In this document: piece by piece, positions 36,461-45,977 of the stretch | Numbering within the stretch: the stretch's first letter is position 1 | Layout of the letters: each line of letters opens with the position of its first letter | Source of the DNA: Polynucleobacter sp. AP-Ainpum-60-G11 | GTDB taxonomy: Bacteria > Pseudomonadota > Gammaproteobacteria > Burkholderiales > Burkholderiaceae | DNA length: 64,000 bases | Reading direction: 5' to 3' | Assembly (NCBI RefSeq): GCF_018688375.1 | Contig: NZ_CP061318.1 | Location: forward strand, 1,612,001 to 1,676,000 | The notes under the pieces: model-generated | Database searches by the model: none | Told to the model about the DNA's origin: nothing | The model's input: the letters and a program-made list of their open reading frames with translations, nothing else | Program-made: the position numbers and the translations under genes

Positions 36461-37083
36461 TGAGAAAACGCGTGATGTTGGTAGATGACCATCCAGCTAT
36501 GCTGATGGCATTAAAAAGTATGTTTCAGGATCAATTGCTTTTTGAAATAGCGGGGCAGGCACAGCATGGTGAAGAGTGCCTACGCTCAATCAAAGAAGTC
36601 AATCCTAATATGGTGATATTAGATCTGGATATGCCCAAGACGGATGGCTTTGATGTGATTCGTAGGATTGGCTTGATGTACCCAGAAGTCCGCATCCTAG
36701 TGCTGTCCAGCCTGGATGAGGCGGTCTACGGTGGCAGGGTGCGCTCCCTCGGCGCACATGGTTTTGTGAATAAGACTGCAGGGGCAGATGTGATCCTTGC
36801 TGCATGCGTTGCGATCTCGCAGGGATACACCTTCTTTACGCATGGAAAAAACGGAAATACCTCTCTCAGTGACAATGACAAATTGGCACTGATATCCGAT
36901 CGCGAACTGCAGGTCATGAAGTATCTCGGCAAAGGCAATACCAACCAGCAGATATCGGACTTACTTCACATTAGCAACAAAACTGTAGCTACCTACAAGA
37001 CTAGAGTCTTTGACAAACTCGGCATTAATAATATTGCCGATTTGATCTTGTTCTGCCGCATGAACAACATCATCGAAAGCTAA
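36460..37083 (+). CDS. NarL/FixJ-type response regulator (BvgA/EvgA-like)
   Basis: A 207-residue regulator with an N-terminal receiver domain and a C-terminal LuxR-type helix-turn-helix. The receiver has the acidic pair D9-D10, phospho-acceptor D55 in VILDLDMPKTDGF, and the conserved lysine in FVNKTAG. The DNA-binding part is SDRELQVMKYLGKGNTNQQISDLL-like, ending KTRVFDKLGINNIADLI. It starts within the stop of the EAL gene and is followed 7 bp later by the hybrid kinase, whose likely partner it is. Target genes are unknown. Confidence 0.92.
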   Translation: MRKRVMLVDDHPAMLMALKSMFQDQLLFEIAGQAQHGEECLRSIKEVNPNMVILDLDMPKTDGFDVIRRIGLMYPEVRILVLSSLDEAVYGGRVRSLGAHGFVNKTAGADVILAACVAISQGYTFFTHGKNGNTSLSDNDKLALISDRELQVMKYLGKGNTNQQISDLLHISNKTVATYKTRVFDKLGINNIADLILFCRMNNIIES

Positions 37084-37090
37084 AGACGGT

Positions 37091-39520
37091 ATGCATCGGT
37101 TCATATTGAAAAAGTTATTCATGTTCTGCTGTGTCTATGCTGGTCTGGCTGATGCCGGACCCTTCAGCGCTGCTGAGCAATCATGGATCGATGCCCATCC
37201 AGTCGTACGATTTAGCATTCATGAGAAATACGCCCCCTACCTCACCCACTCAAATACAAATGGGGGTTCGGGGCCCTTTAAAGCACTGCTCTCAAAAATT
37301 GAAGAATGCACAAGGCAGCAATATGTAGCAGTATGGAGAAAATCAGACGCAGAAGGTTTAAATCAACTTAGCAAAGGCGAAGTGGATTTCATCATCGATC
37401 CACCAAATATTAATGACCATGTCATGCAATTTGGATCTCTATCTGAAGCCATCTTTTGGGGGCATGATGCAGTCGTTACCAAGAACTCAAGCAAAATAGA
37501 CTCACGTAATCTAAAAATTGGGTATTTCGACCGAGGCCTCGAGAATGCACCCTCTAGTACTGATGCTAGCAGTAAAGGCGAGGAAACAGACTCTCCCAAT
37601 GACTTAATTCAGTCACTTATTAAAAGTGATATTGAGGCACTGGTCATGCCCATTCGCTTGGCTCGGCGATTAATACAAGACACTCAAAATTCAGATCTAA
37701 AAATAGATAGCCTATACAGTCGAGATCCATTTGCGTATCGCTGGTTAATCTCATATCAAGATGCTCCATTGCACGATGTACTGAAGCACTTTCTAAATGA
37801 CTTAGATCCAATTGCCTCAGGTCAGCTTTTTGCCTTAGGCGATGAAGCTCAGTCAAAATCCAGCCTACTTCCTTGGCTCAGTGCGATCTTAGCGCTCACT
37901 ATTGGTGGAGCTATGTTCTACCAACTGCAGAGAAAATATTTTCATCAGAAGCAAGCTGCGGTTGAGCTACTGCAGTCTAAAGAATTGGCCGAAAAAGCCA
38001 ATGCTGCTAAGTCCGCTTTTCTTGCAACTATGAGTCATGAAATTCGCACGCCCATGAATGCCATTCTAGGAGTCCAAGAGCTCCTTCTGGGTAGCGCCCA
38101 ATTTCCCAAAAAAGATAAGTCGCTATTAAAAAGTGCTCAAGCATCTGCTGAGTCTCTTTTAGGCATGCTAAATCAAGTATTGGATATTTCTAAAATTGAG
38201 GCTGGCAAGCTCACCCTCAATCTAGAGCCATGTAATCCACACCAATTGATCATGGATATTCATGCAGCGTTTTCTACTGTAGCTAAAAAGCAGGGACTCT
38301 TGCTCCACACTTCAATTGATCCCAGAATTGCAGCAGTACTCATGATTGACTCCCTACGTCTACGACAAGTTCTCCAGAATTTACTCAGCAATGCAATTAA
38401 ATTCACCAGCGAAGGCGAGGTGTACTTTTCCATCACCGTCCTTGCAGATGATCACGCAGGTCAGCTACTAGAGTTTAGGGTAATTGATACTGGGGTAGGT
38501 ATGGGTGGTGATCAAATCAAATTAGCTCTCCAAGCCTTTGAGCAATTGCCCGCCTCTCAAGAATCCTATCTATGCGAACAACAGAGGGGCACGGGCCTTG
38601 GTCTTACTATCACCAATCATCTAGTGAACTCCATGAATAGCCATCTCTATTTTGAGAGTGCCCCAGGATTTGGAAGCAATGTCCATTTTTCTGTAGCCCT
38701 ACCGAGAACTAGCATTGCCGCACCTCAGGCTAGCAGCTTTGACTCTCGGGCAGCGCCATCTAGGAGCCTGATCTCTAAAAGGGTGGGTCGAAAGAATTGC
38801 GCAATTCAGGCTTTGGTGGTTGAAGATCATCCGGCTAGCCGTCAAATTTTGTCACTACAGTTAGAGGCACTCGGAATTAGCGCCTGTGTTTGCGAGAATG
38901 CCACTATTGCACTAGAGCTTCTGAAGGACCATCATTTTGACCTGATGCTGACAGATCAATCCATGCCCGGCATGCAGGGCTCTGAATTGGCGAAACAAAT
39001 CCGGTCCCTAGGTAATCGTGACTTAATCATTATTGGCGTCACAGCCGACATATACGCTCTAGACTCGCGCCATCAATTTTTATCCTCCGGCATGAACGGA
39101 GTACTCATCAAGCCATTAAGCATAGGCGCCCTTGAGAATGAACTTATGCGCTATTTTGAAACTAGCCAAAATAAGCCCCGTAAAAATGAAGAGTATTCGT
39201 TTGATGCCTTCTCTAGTCTCATCAAAGACGATACCCTTCAAATCATTGTGATTTTGGAGGAAATTGAAAAAGTTCATCTGGATACTCTGAATCAATTGTG
39301 CCTAGAAGGCAATCAAGTCCTCCTAGATGAGGCGCAATTTCGGAGCCTAGTTCATAAAGTAAAAGGTGGGGCGCAACTGATGCAAGCCACCGGATTTATC
39401 GATGCCTGCCAATCTCTTGAAGTTGACGGCCCGCTCTCAGATCGTGTTGAGCAGTTCATCAACCTTCTACAAGAACAAAACCAAATCATCAAGACTTACA
39501 AGAAAAAATACCGTCAGTAA
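37091..39520 (+). CDS. BvgS-like hybrid sensor histidine kinase
   Basis: An 809-residue sensor. Order: signal peptide (1-22); one periplasmic substrate-binding-like domain beginning AEQSWIDAHPVVRFSIHEKYAPY in two pieces, as in BvgS/EvgS; one membrane span (about 259-279); coiled linker; dimerisation and phospho-acceptor domain with H316 in SHEIRTPMNAILG; ATPase domain (NLLSNAIKF, DTGVGMG, RGTGLGL); receiver with D622 in LTDQSMPG; and a C-terminal HPt domain with H755 in HKVKGGAQ. So a His-Asp-His relay to the preceding regulator is likely. BvgS usually has two periplasmic binding domains and a PAS domain; here there is one and no PAS. The ligand is unknown. Confidence 0.92.
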   Translation: MHRFILKKLFMFCCVYAGLADAGPFSAAEQSWIDAHPVVRFSIHEKYAPYLTHSNTNGGSGPFKALLSKIEECTRQQYVAVWRKSDAEGLNQLSKGEVDFIIDPPNINDHVMQFGSLSEAIFWGHDAVVTKNSSKIDSRNLKIGYFDRGLENAPSSTDASSKGEETDSPNDLIQSLIKSDIEALVMPIRLARRLIQDTQNSDLKIDSLYSRDPFAYRWLISYQDAPLHDVLKHFLNDLDPIASGQLFALGDEAQSKSSLLPWLSAILALTIGGAMFYQLQRKYFHQKQAAVELLQSKELAEKANAAKSAFLATMSHEIRTPMNAILGVQELLLGSAQFPKKDKSLLKSAQASAESLLGMLNQVLDISKIEAGKLTLNLEPCNPHQLIMDIHAAFSTVAKKQGLLLHTSIDPRIAAVLMIDSLRLRQVLQNLLSNAIKFTSEGEVYFSITVLADDHAGQLLEFRVIDTGVGMGGDQIKLALQAFEQLPASQESYLCEQQRGTGLGLTITNHLVNSMNSHLYFESAPGFGSNVHFSVALPRTSIAAPQASSFDSRAAPSRSLISKRVGRKNCAIQALVVEDHPASRQILSLQLEALGISACVCENATIALELLKDHHFDLMLTDQSMPGMQGSELAKQIRSLGNRDLIIIGVTADIYALDSRHQFLSSGMNGVLIKPLSIGALENELMRYFETSQNKPRKNEEYSFDAFSSLIKDDTLQIIVILEEIEKVHLDTLNQLCLEGNQVLLDEAQFRSLVHKVKGGAQLMQATGFIDACQSLEVDGPLSDRVEQFINLLQEQNQIIKTYKKKYRQ

Positions 39521-39568
39521 TTTGAGGTGCTCGTGGCATTTTGAGCAGCAAGGTTTATTCTATGGGGA

Positions 39569-41140
39569 ATGCGCACCCAAAATGCTTCGCCCTCTAATAA
39601 GACTCTAGTCAATAGTCTATTGGCCTGCGTCTTCGCCTGCTTATTATTCAGCCCGCAGGCATATTCTGCTGATGCAGCCCCCCAATCGGGAACTCTGAAG
39701 TACATTCCCAAAGCTGTAGCCGCCAGCCTTGAAAAAAATCAGATTCCCAAAGAGGCAATCAGCATTTCAGTAGTTGAAATTAAGCCGGGACAAGGGGGTA
39801 AGGTCACGGCAAAAACAGAAGTCGATTGGCGCTCTCAACAGGCAATGAATCCCGCATCAACCATGAAGCTAGTGACTACACTCACAAGCTTAGATATTTT
39901 GGGGCCTCAGTATCGCTGGCGTACCAATATTTATACCGATGGACTGATTCGTCAAGGGACCCTCAAAGGCAATCTCTATTTGCAAGGCGGCGGTGATCCC
40001 AAGCTGATTCCTGAAGAATTTTCTAAAATGATGAAGGCGTTACAAAATCTGGGCATTCAAAAAATTGATGGCAATCTATTCTTTGATAGAGGTGCCTATG
40101 CTCCCAGCGTCATGGAGCACAACACCATTGATGGAGAATCGCTACGCGCCTATAACGTGCCGCCCGATCCCCTGCTCTACGCTTTTAGAACCCTTTCGTT
40201 TCAGCTAGGAAAATCGCGCACTGCGGACTTTATCGATATCAGCTACACACCACCACTATCCCAGCTTAAAGTGATTAACCAAATGCAGTTAGTTAATCAG
40301 TCTTGCGATAACTGGAAAAGCAATCTTCGATTTAACCTAGATCCTGAGGGCGACGGAGCCCCTACCAACCAACTTCTGACTGCGCAGTTCTCTGGCAGCT
40401 TTCCTAGTGCTTGCAGGGGGGTGAACTATAACGTCGTTGCTTTGGATGCCAATACCTTTCTTACTCAAGGTTTTGCTGCTGCCTGGGAGCTCGCTGGCGG
40501 CACTTGGGCTCAAGCACCTACCGGAAAGTCCGGCACAGTTCCATTGGCATCACGACTACTACTACAGTTTGAAGGCATTCCACTGGTAGACGATGTACAA
40601 GATATTAATAAGTACTCCAATAATGTGATGGCTAGGCAATTGATGTTGACCTTAGCATTAGAGAAGATGGGTAAACCAGCAACTACCGAAAATGGTGAGC
40701 TTGTGATTCAGAGTTGGTTAAAAGGCTTAGGCCTTCAGTTTCCAGAGCTCGTCATTGAGAATGGCTCCGGACTATCCCGCAATGAAGCAATCTCTGCTGA
40801 ACATTTGACACAACTATTAGTTGTCGCTCGCAATCTATCTGCAGCGGATACTTTTTACAACAGCCTACCAATTGCAGGCACTGATGGCACGATGAAAAAC
40901 CGCCTTATGGCACATTTGCGAAAATTTTTGCATTTAAAGAAAAGACCTGAGGCGCGAATCAAAACAGGAGCACTTGTCGACGTCAGGGCAATATCAGGTT
41001 ACGTAATGAGTAAGTCTGGAAGGATGTACGCAGTAAGCTCATTCATAAACCATCCCAATGCCTTAAAGGGCTTAGATGCACATGATCAACTATTAGCGTG
41101 GCTACTAGATGATGGGCCTGAGCCAAAACAGGCACGCTGA
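39569..41140 (+). CDS. dacB: D-alanyl-D-alanine carboxypeptidase/endopeptidase (PBP4 type)
   Basis: Periplasmic S13-family enzyme that trims peptidoglycan peptides. A signal peptide is seen (LLACVFACLLFSPQAYSADA, about residues 18-37). Catalytic motifs are S97-T-M-K100 in NPASTMKLVT, S403-R-N405 in GSGLSRNEA, and K465-T-G467 in RIKTGAL. The 523-residue length is in range for DacB. The ATG at 39569 lacks a well-spaced ribosome site, so the exact start is uncertain. It overlaps the end of the convergent tsaC/Sua5 gene by 55 bp. Confidence 0.93.
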   Translation: MRTQNASPSNKTLVNSLLACVFACLLFSPQAYSADAAPQSGTLKYIPKAVAASLEKNQIPKEAISISVVEIKPGQGGKVTAKTEVDWRSQQAMNPASTMKLVTTLTSLDILGPQYRWRTNIYTDGLIRQGTLKGNLYLQGGGDPKLIPEEFSKMMKALQNLGIQKIDGNLFFDRGAYAPSVMEHNTIDGESLRAYNVPPDPLLYAFRTLSFQLGKSRTADFIDISYTPPLSQLKVINQMQLVNQSCDNWKSNLRFNLDPEGDGAPTNQLLTAQFSGSFPSACRGVNYNVVALDANTFLTQGFAAAWELAGGTWAQAPTGKSGTVPLASRLLLQFEGIPLVDDVQDINKYSNNVMARQLMLTLALEKMGKPATTENGELVIQSWLKGLGLQFPELVIENGSGLSRNEAISAEHLTQLLVVARNLSAADTFYNSLPIAGTDGTMKNRLMAHLRKFLHLKKRPEARIKTGALVDVRAISGYVMSKSGRMYAVSSFINHPNALKGLDAHDQLLAWLLDDGPEPKQAR

Positions 41141-42180
41141 AGTCTATCCCGCACCCCATCCCACTCCTCGCCTGCAGGCGGCTCCGGAAACAGAATCAGA
41201 TCCCAAGCCTGCTGATCTAAATCTCGCAAAGAGCGATACAAGCGACTCGCAAATGTAGCGCTATCACTAGGCACGATGACTTCCTCAAAATGTACTGATG
41301 GATGACCATCCTCGCTTAATGAGGAATCTGAATCCCATACCGCAACCGCTACCCGCGATTTGATATCCGGAAACTCACTGAGTGCATCCAAGACTCTGCC
41401 TGGCGCATACATTCTGAGTGGAGTTGTCGGGGCGTAATGGGCGCGCAGACTGCCAGAGACCCTAGGAATGTCCTTACCCTGCTTTATTGAGTCACTTTCA
41501 CCAGGTAAATAGACTTTGATACCCGTCTTAGAAAGAATTTCTCCAGGAGTAATCAGCCCTGGGCGCAATAACACTGGATGATCACCAGAAGATAAATCAA
41601 TGATGGTTGATTCAATGCCAACTTCGCAATCACCACCATCCAAAATCATGAGGCCCAACATACCTTCAAACTCGTTACGAACATCAGCAGCGCTTGTGGG
41701 GGAGACTTTACCGAAACGATTTGCGGATGGAGCAACAACTCCTCCTTTAAATTTACGGAGTAACTCTTGTGCAATAGGATGTGCGGGTGCACGAATCGCA
41801 ACTGTATCCTGACCACCGGTAAGTTCATTTAAAACACTTTTATCTTTTTTAAAGACCAATGTCAGTGGGCCAGGCCAAAATGCATTAATGAGCTTTAATG
41901 CATCTTCTGACAAATCTCTTACCCATGGTGCTATTACCGGCATCCAGTCAACTTGCTCTTGATCAAACTTATCAGGAGCTGCCAAGTGAACGATTAACGG
42001 GTGATTGGATGGTCTGCCCTTAGCAGTAAAAATTTGCTTGATTGCATCGGGGTTTTTTGCATCCGCCCCTAAGCCGTATACCGTCTCAGTCGGAAAGGCA
42101 ACGAGACCACCATCTCTCAAAGTTTGTACTGCTTCGTTAATTACTGCAGATGATTGCAGGGCACTACTATCGCTGGACAT
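41086..42180 (-). CDS. Threonylcarbamoyl-AMP synthase (Sua5/TsaC, long form)
   Basis: Makes threonylcarbamoyl-AMP for the t6A modification of tRNA. The YrdC domain is seen as GGLVAFPTETVYGLGADA, KGRPSNHPLIVH and APSANRFGKVSPTSA. At 364 residues it has the additional C-terminal Sua5 domain (HYAPTTPLRMY linker), unlike the roughly 190-residue TsaC of E. coli. It follows purK after one base and ends a minus-strand run of seven metabolic genes; its end overlaps dacB. Confidence 0.94.
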   Translation of the reverse strand: MSSDSSALQSSAVINEAVQTLRDGGLVAFPTETVYGLGADAKNPDAIKQIFTAKGRPSNHPLIVHLAAPDKFDQEQVDWMPVIAPWVRDLSEDALKLINAFWPGPLTLVFKKDKSVLNELTGGQDTVAIRAPAHPIAQELLRKFKGGVVAPSANRFGKVSPTSAADVRNEFEGMLGLMILDGGDCEVGIESTIIDLSSGDHPVLLRPGLITPGEILSKTGIKVYLPGESDSIKQGKDIPRVSGSLRAHYAPTTPLRMYAPGRVLDALSEFPDIKSRVAVAVWDSDSSLSEDGHPSVHFEEVIVPSDSATFASRLYRSLRDLDQQAWDLILFPEPPAGEEWDGVRDRLQRACFGSGPSSSSHANS

Positions 42181-42181
42181 T

Positions 42182-43366
42182 CTAGGGCTCGATCCCTAAT
42201 TCAAGGGCAACAGCCATGCAATTTTGGCGTGCTTGATTAAGCGACTCACCCAAACAATTAATATGGCCCATCTTGCGACCCATACGTGGATCAGATTTAC
42301 CGTAGAGATGTAACTTAGCATCTGGATGGGAGAGCACCTTGTCCCAAGCTGGCTCTCTTGCCTTATCTTCACTACCCTCGTACCAAAGATCTCCTAAGAG
42401 ATTGAGCATGGAAACGGGTGCTAGCAAGCGTGTGTCACCCAGAGGTAAGCGAGCCATGCTTCGTACCTGCTGTTCAAACTGACTGCTAACACAAGCATCC
42501 ATGGTGTAGTGGCCTGAGTTGTGTGGACGCGGAGCAATTTCGTTTGCAACAATGTCGCCACTCTTCAGCACGAAGAACTCGACACACAACACACCAACAT
42601 AATCAATCTTACGAATCAGTGCTTTAGCAGCTTCAATAATTTTCTTTTCTTGCGGTGGCTTGAGTGATGGCGCAGGCACAGTAGAAGTATGCAAAATACC
42701 ATCGCGATGAATGTTCTGAGAAACGGGATATGCCACTACCGCATCATCGTATCCACGCACTACTAAAGCAGATACCTCAAAATCTAAATCCATGCGCTTT
42801 TCAAGAACACAAGGCACTTTACTTAATTCAGCCCAAGCAGCGACAAGATTGGCAGAGTCATAAACAGTAATTTGGCCTTTACCGTCGTAACCCATACGAG
42901 CAGTTTTCAAAATACCAGGAAAGAGATCTGCAGGAACGTGTGCAATATCTGCATCACGCTCAACTACACAGTAGGGAGCAGGACCAATATTGGTTTCCGC
43001 TTTCCAAGTCGCTAAGAACTTTTTCTCAGCAACACGGTTTTGAGCCAGAGATACGCAACTGCTGCGAGGCGCCACAAAGACACCCAAAGACTCTAGCTCA
43101 TCTAAAGCTTGTGCAGGAACATTCTCAAATTCCGTACTAACGGATTTGCATAATGACGCCATCTCTTTTAGTGCAGCAGAGTCGGTGTAATCAGCTTGAA
43201 TGAATTTTTCTGCGATGGAGCCAGCAGGACTATCTGATCCAGGATCAAGAACACAGACCTTGTACCCCATAGCTTGAGCGGCCTGCGTAAACATCCGCCC
43301 CAATTGACCACCACCTAAAATTCCTAGATACGAGCCCGGCAAAATGGGCTCTAAACGATCTGCCAT
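42182..43366 (-). CDS. purK: 5-(carboxyamino)imidazole ribonucleotide synthase
   Basis: ATP-grasp enzyme that carboxylates AIR with bicarbonate, feeding PurE. It starts with the PurK signature LGILGGGQLGRMFTQAAQ; KTARMGYDGKGQ and CVEFFVLKSGDIVANEIAPRPHNSGH are also typical. Length 394 residues. It follows purE after 4 bp and precedes the Sua5 gene after 1 bp. Confidence 0.96.
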   Translation of the reverse strand: MADRLEPILPGSYLGILGGGQLGRMFTQAAQAMGYKVCVLDPGSDSPAGSIAEKFIQADYTDSAALKEMASLCKSVSTEFENVPAQALDELESLGVFVAPRSSCVSLAQNRVAEKKFLATWKAETNIGPAPYCVVERDADIAHVPADLFPGILKTARMGYDGKGQITVYDSANLVAAWAELSKVPCVLEKRMDLDFEVSALVVRGYDDAVVAYPVSQNIHRDGILHTSTVPAPSLKPPQEKKIIEAAKALIRKIDYVGVLCVEFFVLKSGDIVANEIAPRPHNSGHYTMDACVSSQFEQQVRSMARLPLGDTRLLAPVSMLNLLGDLWYEGSEDKAREPAWDKVLSHPDAKLHLYGKSDPRMGRKMGHINCLGESLNQARQNCMAVALELGIEP

Positions 43367-43370
43367 CTTC

Positions 43371-43865
43371 TTAATATCCTGGCAAATTCATGGAGCGAGC
43401 TGTATCAGATTGCTTTGCACGAAACTCCTCTAGTCGCTTTGCTAACTCAGGATCATTAACAGCCAAATTAGCAATCACATGTAAAGCTGCATTTGCAGCA
43501 CCCGCTTCACCAATAGCAAATGTCGCTACTGGAATGCCCTTAGGCATTTGCACAATGGAGTAAAGAGAGTCTTCACCACGTAAATACTTGCTGGCAACTG
43601 GAACGCCATAGATTGGCACAATGGTTTTCGATGCCAACATCCCCGGTAAATGCGCAGCACCACCAGCGCCAGCAATAATGGCTTTGAGTCCATTTTTAGA
43701 TGCATTTTCTGCATAGGCAAACATATCGTCAGGCATGCGATGAGCAGAAACTACTTTAGCCTCGTGAGCAATACCGAATTGCTCGAGCATTTGAGCAGCG
43801 TGTTGCATAGTGTCCCAATCAGAATTGGATCCCATCACTAGTCCGACTACTGGCTTTTTGCTCAT
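43371..43865 (-). CDS. purE: N5-carboxyaminoimidazole ribonucleotide mutase
   Basis: Rearranges N5-CAIR to CAIR in purine synthesis. Motifs GLVMGSNSDWDTM, SAHRMPDDMF and AGAGGAAHLPGMLAS identify the class I enzyme; length 164. It works with the adjacent purK. About 80 bp separate it from purC upstream. Confidence 0.97.
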   Translation of the reverse strand: MSKKPVVGLVMGSNSDWDTMQHAAQMLEQFGIAHEAKVVSAHRMPDDMFAYAENASKNGLKAIIAGAGGAAHLPGMLASKTIVPIYGVPVASKYLRGEDSLYSIVQMPKGIPVATFAIGEAGAANAALHVIANLAVNDPELAKRLEEFRAKQSDTARSMNLPGY

Positions 43866-43946
43866 TTACCTCTCCAAATGCCCTGATTTACATCGTTAAT
43901 CTATCTAAGACCTTATTATCCCAGCCTTTTCAGGGCTCCCAGGAAT

Positions 43947-44843
43947 TTAGGCCTTAGTTAAACGAGCAAGGGCTTCACGGTACTTTTCCGCTGTTTTATC
44001 AATTACATCCGCTGGCAAAGCAGGTGCTGGGGCTGTTTTAGGCCAAAGCTTGCCATCGACCACGGCTGTTTCAAGCCAGTCCCGCACAAATTGCTTGTCA
44101 TAAGAAGGAGGATTGGCACCCACATAGTAGGTTTCAGCAGGCCAAAAGCGCGATGAGTCGGCAGTGAGGATCTCATCCATTAAGACCAACTGACCCTCAT
44201 CATCCAAACCAAACTCAAACTTAGTATCAGCAATGATGATTCCGCAAGTCGCAGCATACTCAGAAGCTTCTTTGTACAAACGAATACTGACTTCACGAAT
44301 CTGATTAGCGAGTTTCTCGCCAATCATCTCGATTACTTTATCAAAAGAGATGTTTTCATCATGCTCGCCAACTTCTGCCTTAGCAGCGGGGGTAAAAATA
44401 GGCTCAGGCAACTTCTGCGCATTTTCGAGGCCTGCTGGTAATGCAATACCGCAAACCTTGCCCGTTTCCTTATAGTCTTTCCAACCACTACCAGCCAGGT
44501 AACCACGCACTACCGCTTCGACCAAAATTGGCTTGAGGCGTTTAGCCACTACAGCACGACCCTTAACTTGATCCACTTCTTCAGCAGGAACAACACTTTC
44601 AGGATCAATACCTGTCAAGTGATTCGGAATCACATTAGCCAACTTATCAAACCAAAAGTTGGCCATTTGGTTGAGCACAATACCCTTCTCAGGGATAGGC
44701 TGGCCCATGACAACGTCAAAGGCAGATAAGCGATCAGTAGTGATCATGAGTAGCTTGTCATCGCCTAGTGCGTATACATCGCGCACCTTACCCTTGGAGA
44801 GTAAAGGTAATGACTTAATAGAAGTCGCGTACAAAGCTGGCAT
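43947..44843 (-). CDS. purC: SAICAR synthetase
   Basis: Joins CAIR and aspartate in purine synthesis. It begins with [31 protein letters not shown] sequence and has [14 protein letters not shown] and [17 protein letters not shown]. The 298-residue length is that of the longer bacterial and yeast-like form. It starts 7 bp after the fba stop, so purine genes are joined to glycolytic genes in one run. Confidence 0.96.
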   Translation of the reverse strand: MPALYATSIKSLPLLSKGKVRDVYALGDDKLLMITTDRLSAFDVVMGQPIPEKGIVLNQMANFWFDKLANVIPNHLTGIDPESVVPAEEVDQVKGRAVVAKRLKPILVEAVVRGYLAGSGWKDYKETGKVCGIALPAGLENAQKLPEPIFTPAAKAEVGEHDENISFDKVIEMIGEKLANQIREVSIRLYKEASEYAATCGIIIADTKFEFGLDDEGQLVLMDEILTADSSRFWPAETYYVGANPPSYDKQFVRDWLETAVVDGKLWPKTAPAPALPADVIDKTAEKYREALARLTKA

Positions 44844-44850
44844 TTTTATC

Positions 44851-45915
44851 TCACTTAACGATCTGGGCTAATTTGCCACTCTTGTACAGCTCAGCCATTT
44901 TTTCCAAAGGAATTGGTTTGATTTTCGACGCTTGGCCAGAACTACCAAAAGCATTAAAGCGAGCGATGCACACTTTTTTAGCTGCTTCACGTGCAGGCTT
45001 CAGATAATCACGTGGATCAAACTTGCTTGGGTTCTCAAACATATAACGGCGGATCGCACCAGTCATAGCCAAACGAATATCAGTATCAATATTGATCTTA
45101 CGAACGCCGTTCTTGATGCCCTCTTGAATTTCTTCAACAGGCACGCCATAAGTTTCTTTCATATCACCACCGAATTCACGAATCTCAGCAAGCAATTCTT
45201 GTGGAACACTAGATGAACCATGCATTACTAAGTGGGTATTCGGAATACGTGTGTGAATTTCTTTAATGCGCTCGATAGCCAAGATATCGCCTGTAGGCTT
45301 TTTAGTAAATTTATAAGCGCCGTGACTAGTACCAATCGCAATCGCCAAGGCATCACACTGGGTAGCTTTGACAAAGTCAGCTGCTTGCTCAACATCGGTC
45401 AACAACTGCTCGCGCGTCATCTTGCCGTCGGCACCATGACCATCCTCTTTATCGCCCTGCATAGTCTCCAAAGAACCAAGCACGCCTAGCTCAGCCTCAA
45501 CTGTAACCCCAATAGAGTGGGAGAACTTCACCACCTCTCTAGAGACATCCACGTTGTATTCATAACTAGCAACAGTTTTGCCGTCAGCTTCCAAAGAGCC
45601 GTCCATCATCACACTAGTAAAGCCGCTCTTAATCGCAGCCATGCACACTGCTGGACTTTGGCCATGGTCTTGATGCATCACGACTGGAATATGTGGATAA
45701 GCTTCAACTGCAGCAGAAATTAAATGACGTAAAAAAGATTCGCCAGCATATTTACGAGCCCCAGCAGAGGCTTGCATGATGACTGGGGAATCAGCTTCAT
45801 TAGCCGCCTCCATAATTGCCGTAACTTGCTCTAAATTATTCACATTGAAAGCTGGCAGGCCATAGCCATTTTCAGCGGCGTGATCCAAGAGTTGTCGTAA
45901 AGATACTAAAGCCAT
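44851..45915 (-). CDS. fba: Fructose-bisphosphate aldolase, class II
   Basis: Zinc-dependent aldolase of glycolysis and gluconeogenesis, 354 residues. Metal-site segments are [25 protein letters not shown] and [10 protein letters not shown], with [14 protein letters not shown] binding phosphate. The sequence is of the CbbA/Calvin-type subfamily. A gap of 62 bp separates it from pyk; no terminator is seen there. Confidence 0.96.
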   Translation of the reverse strand: MALVSLRQLLDHAAENGYGLPAFNVNNLEQVTAIMEAANEADSPVIMQASAGARKYAGESFLRHLISAAVEAYPHIPVVMHQDHGQSPAVCMAAIKSGFTSVMMDGSLEADGKTVASYEYNVDVSREVVKFSHSIGVTVEAELGVLGSLETMQGDKEDGHGADGKMTREQLLTDVEQAADFVKATQCDALAIAIGTSHGAYKFTKKPTGDILAIERIKEIHTRIPNTHLVMHGSSSVPQELLAEIREFGGDMKETYGVPVEEIQEGIKNGVRKINIDTDIRLAMTGAIRRYMFENPSKFDPRDYLKPAREAAKKVCIARFNAFGSSGQASKIKPIPLEKMAELYKSGKLAQIVK

Positions 45916-45977
45916 GATGGTCTCTTAATTAAAAATGTTAGTAATAAATAGTGTGAATCAATAATATAAAAAGTGAA

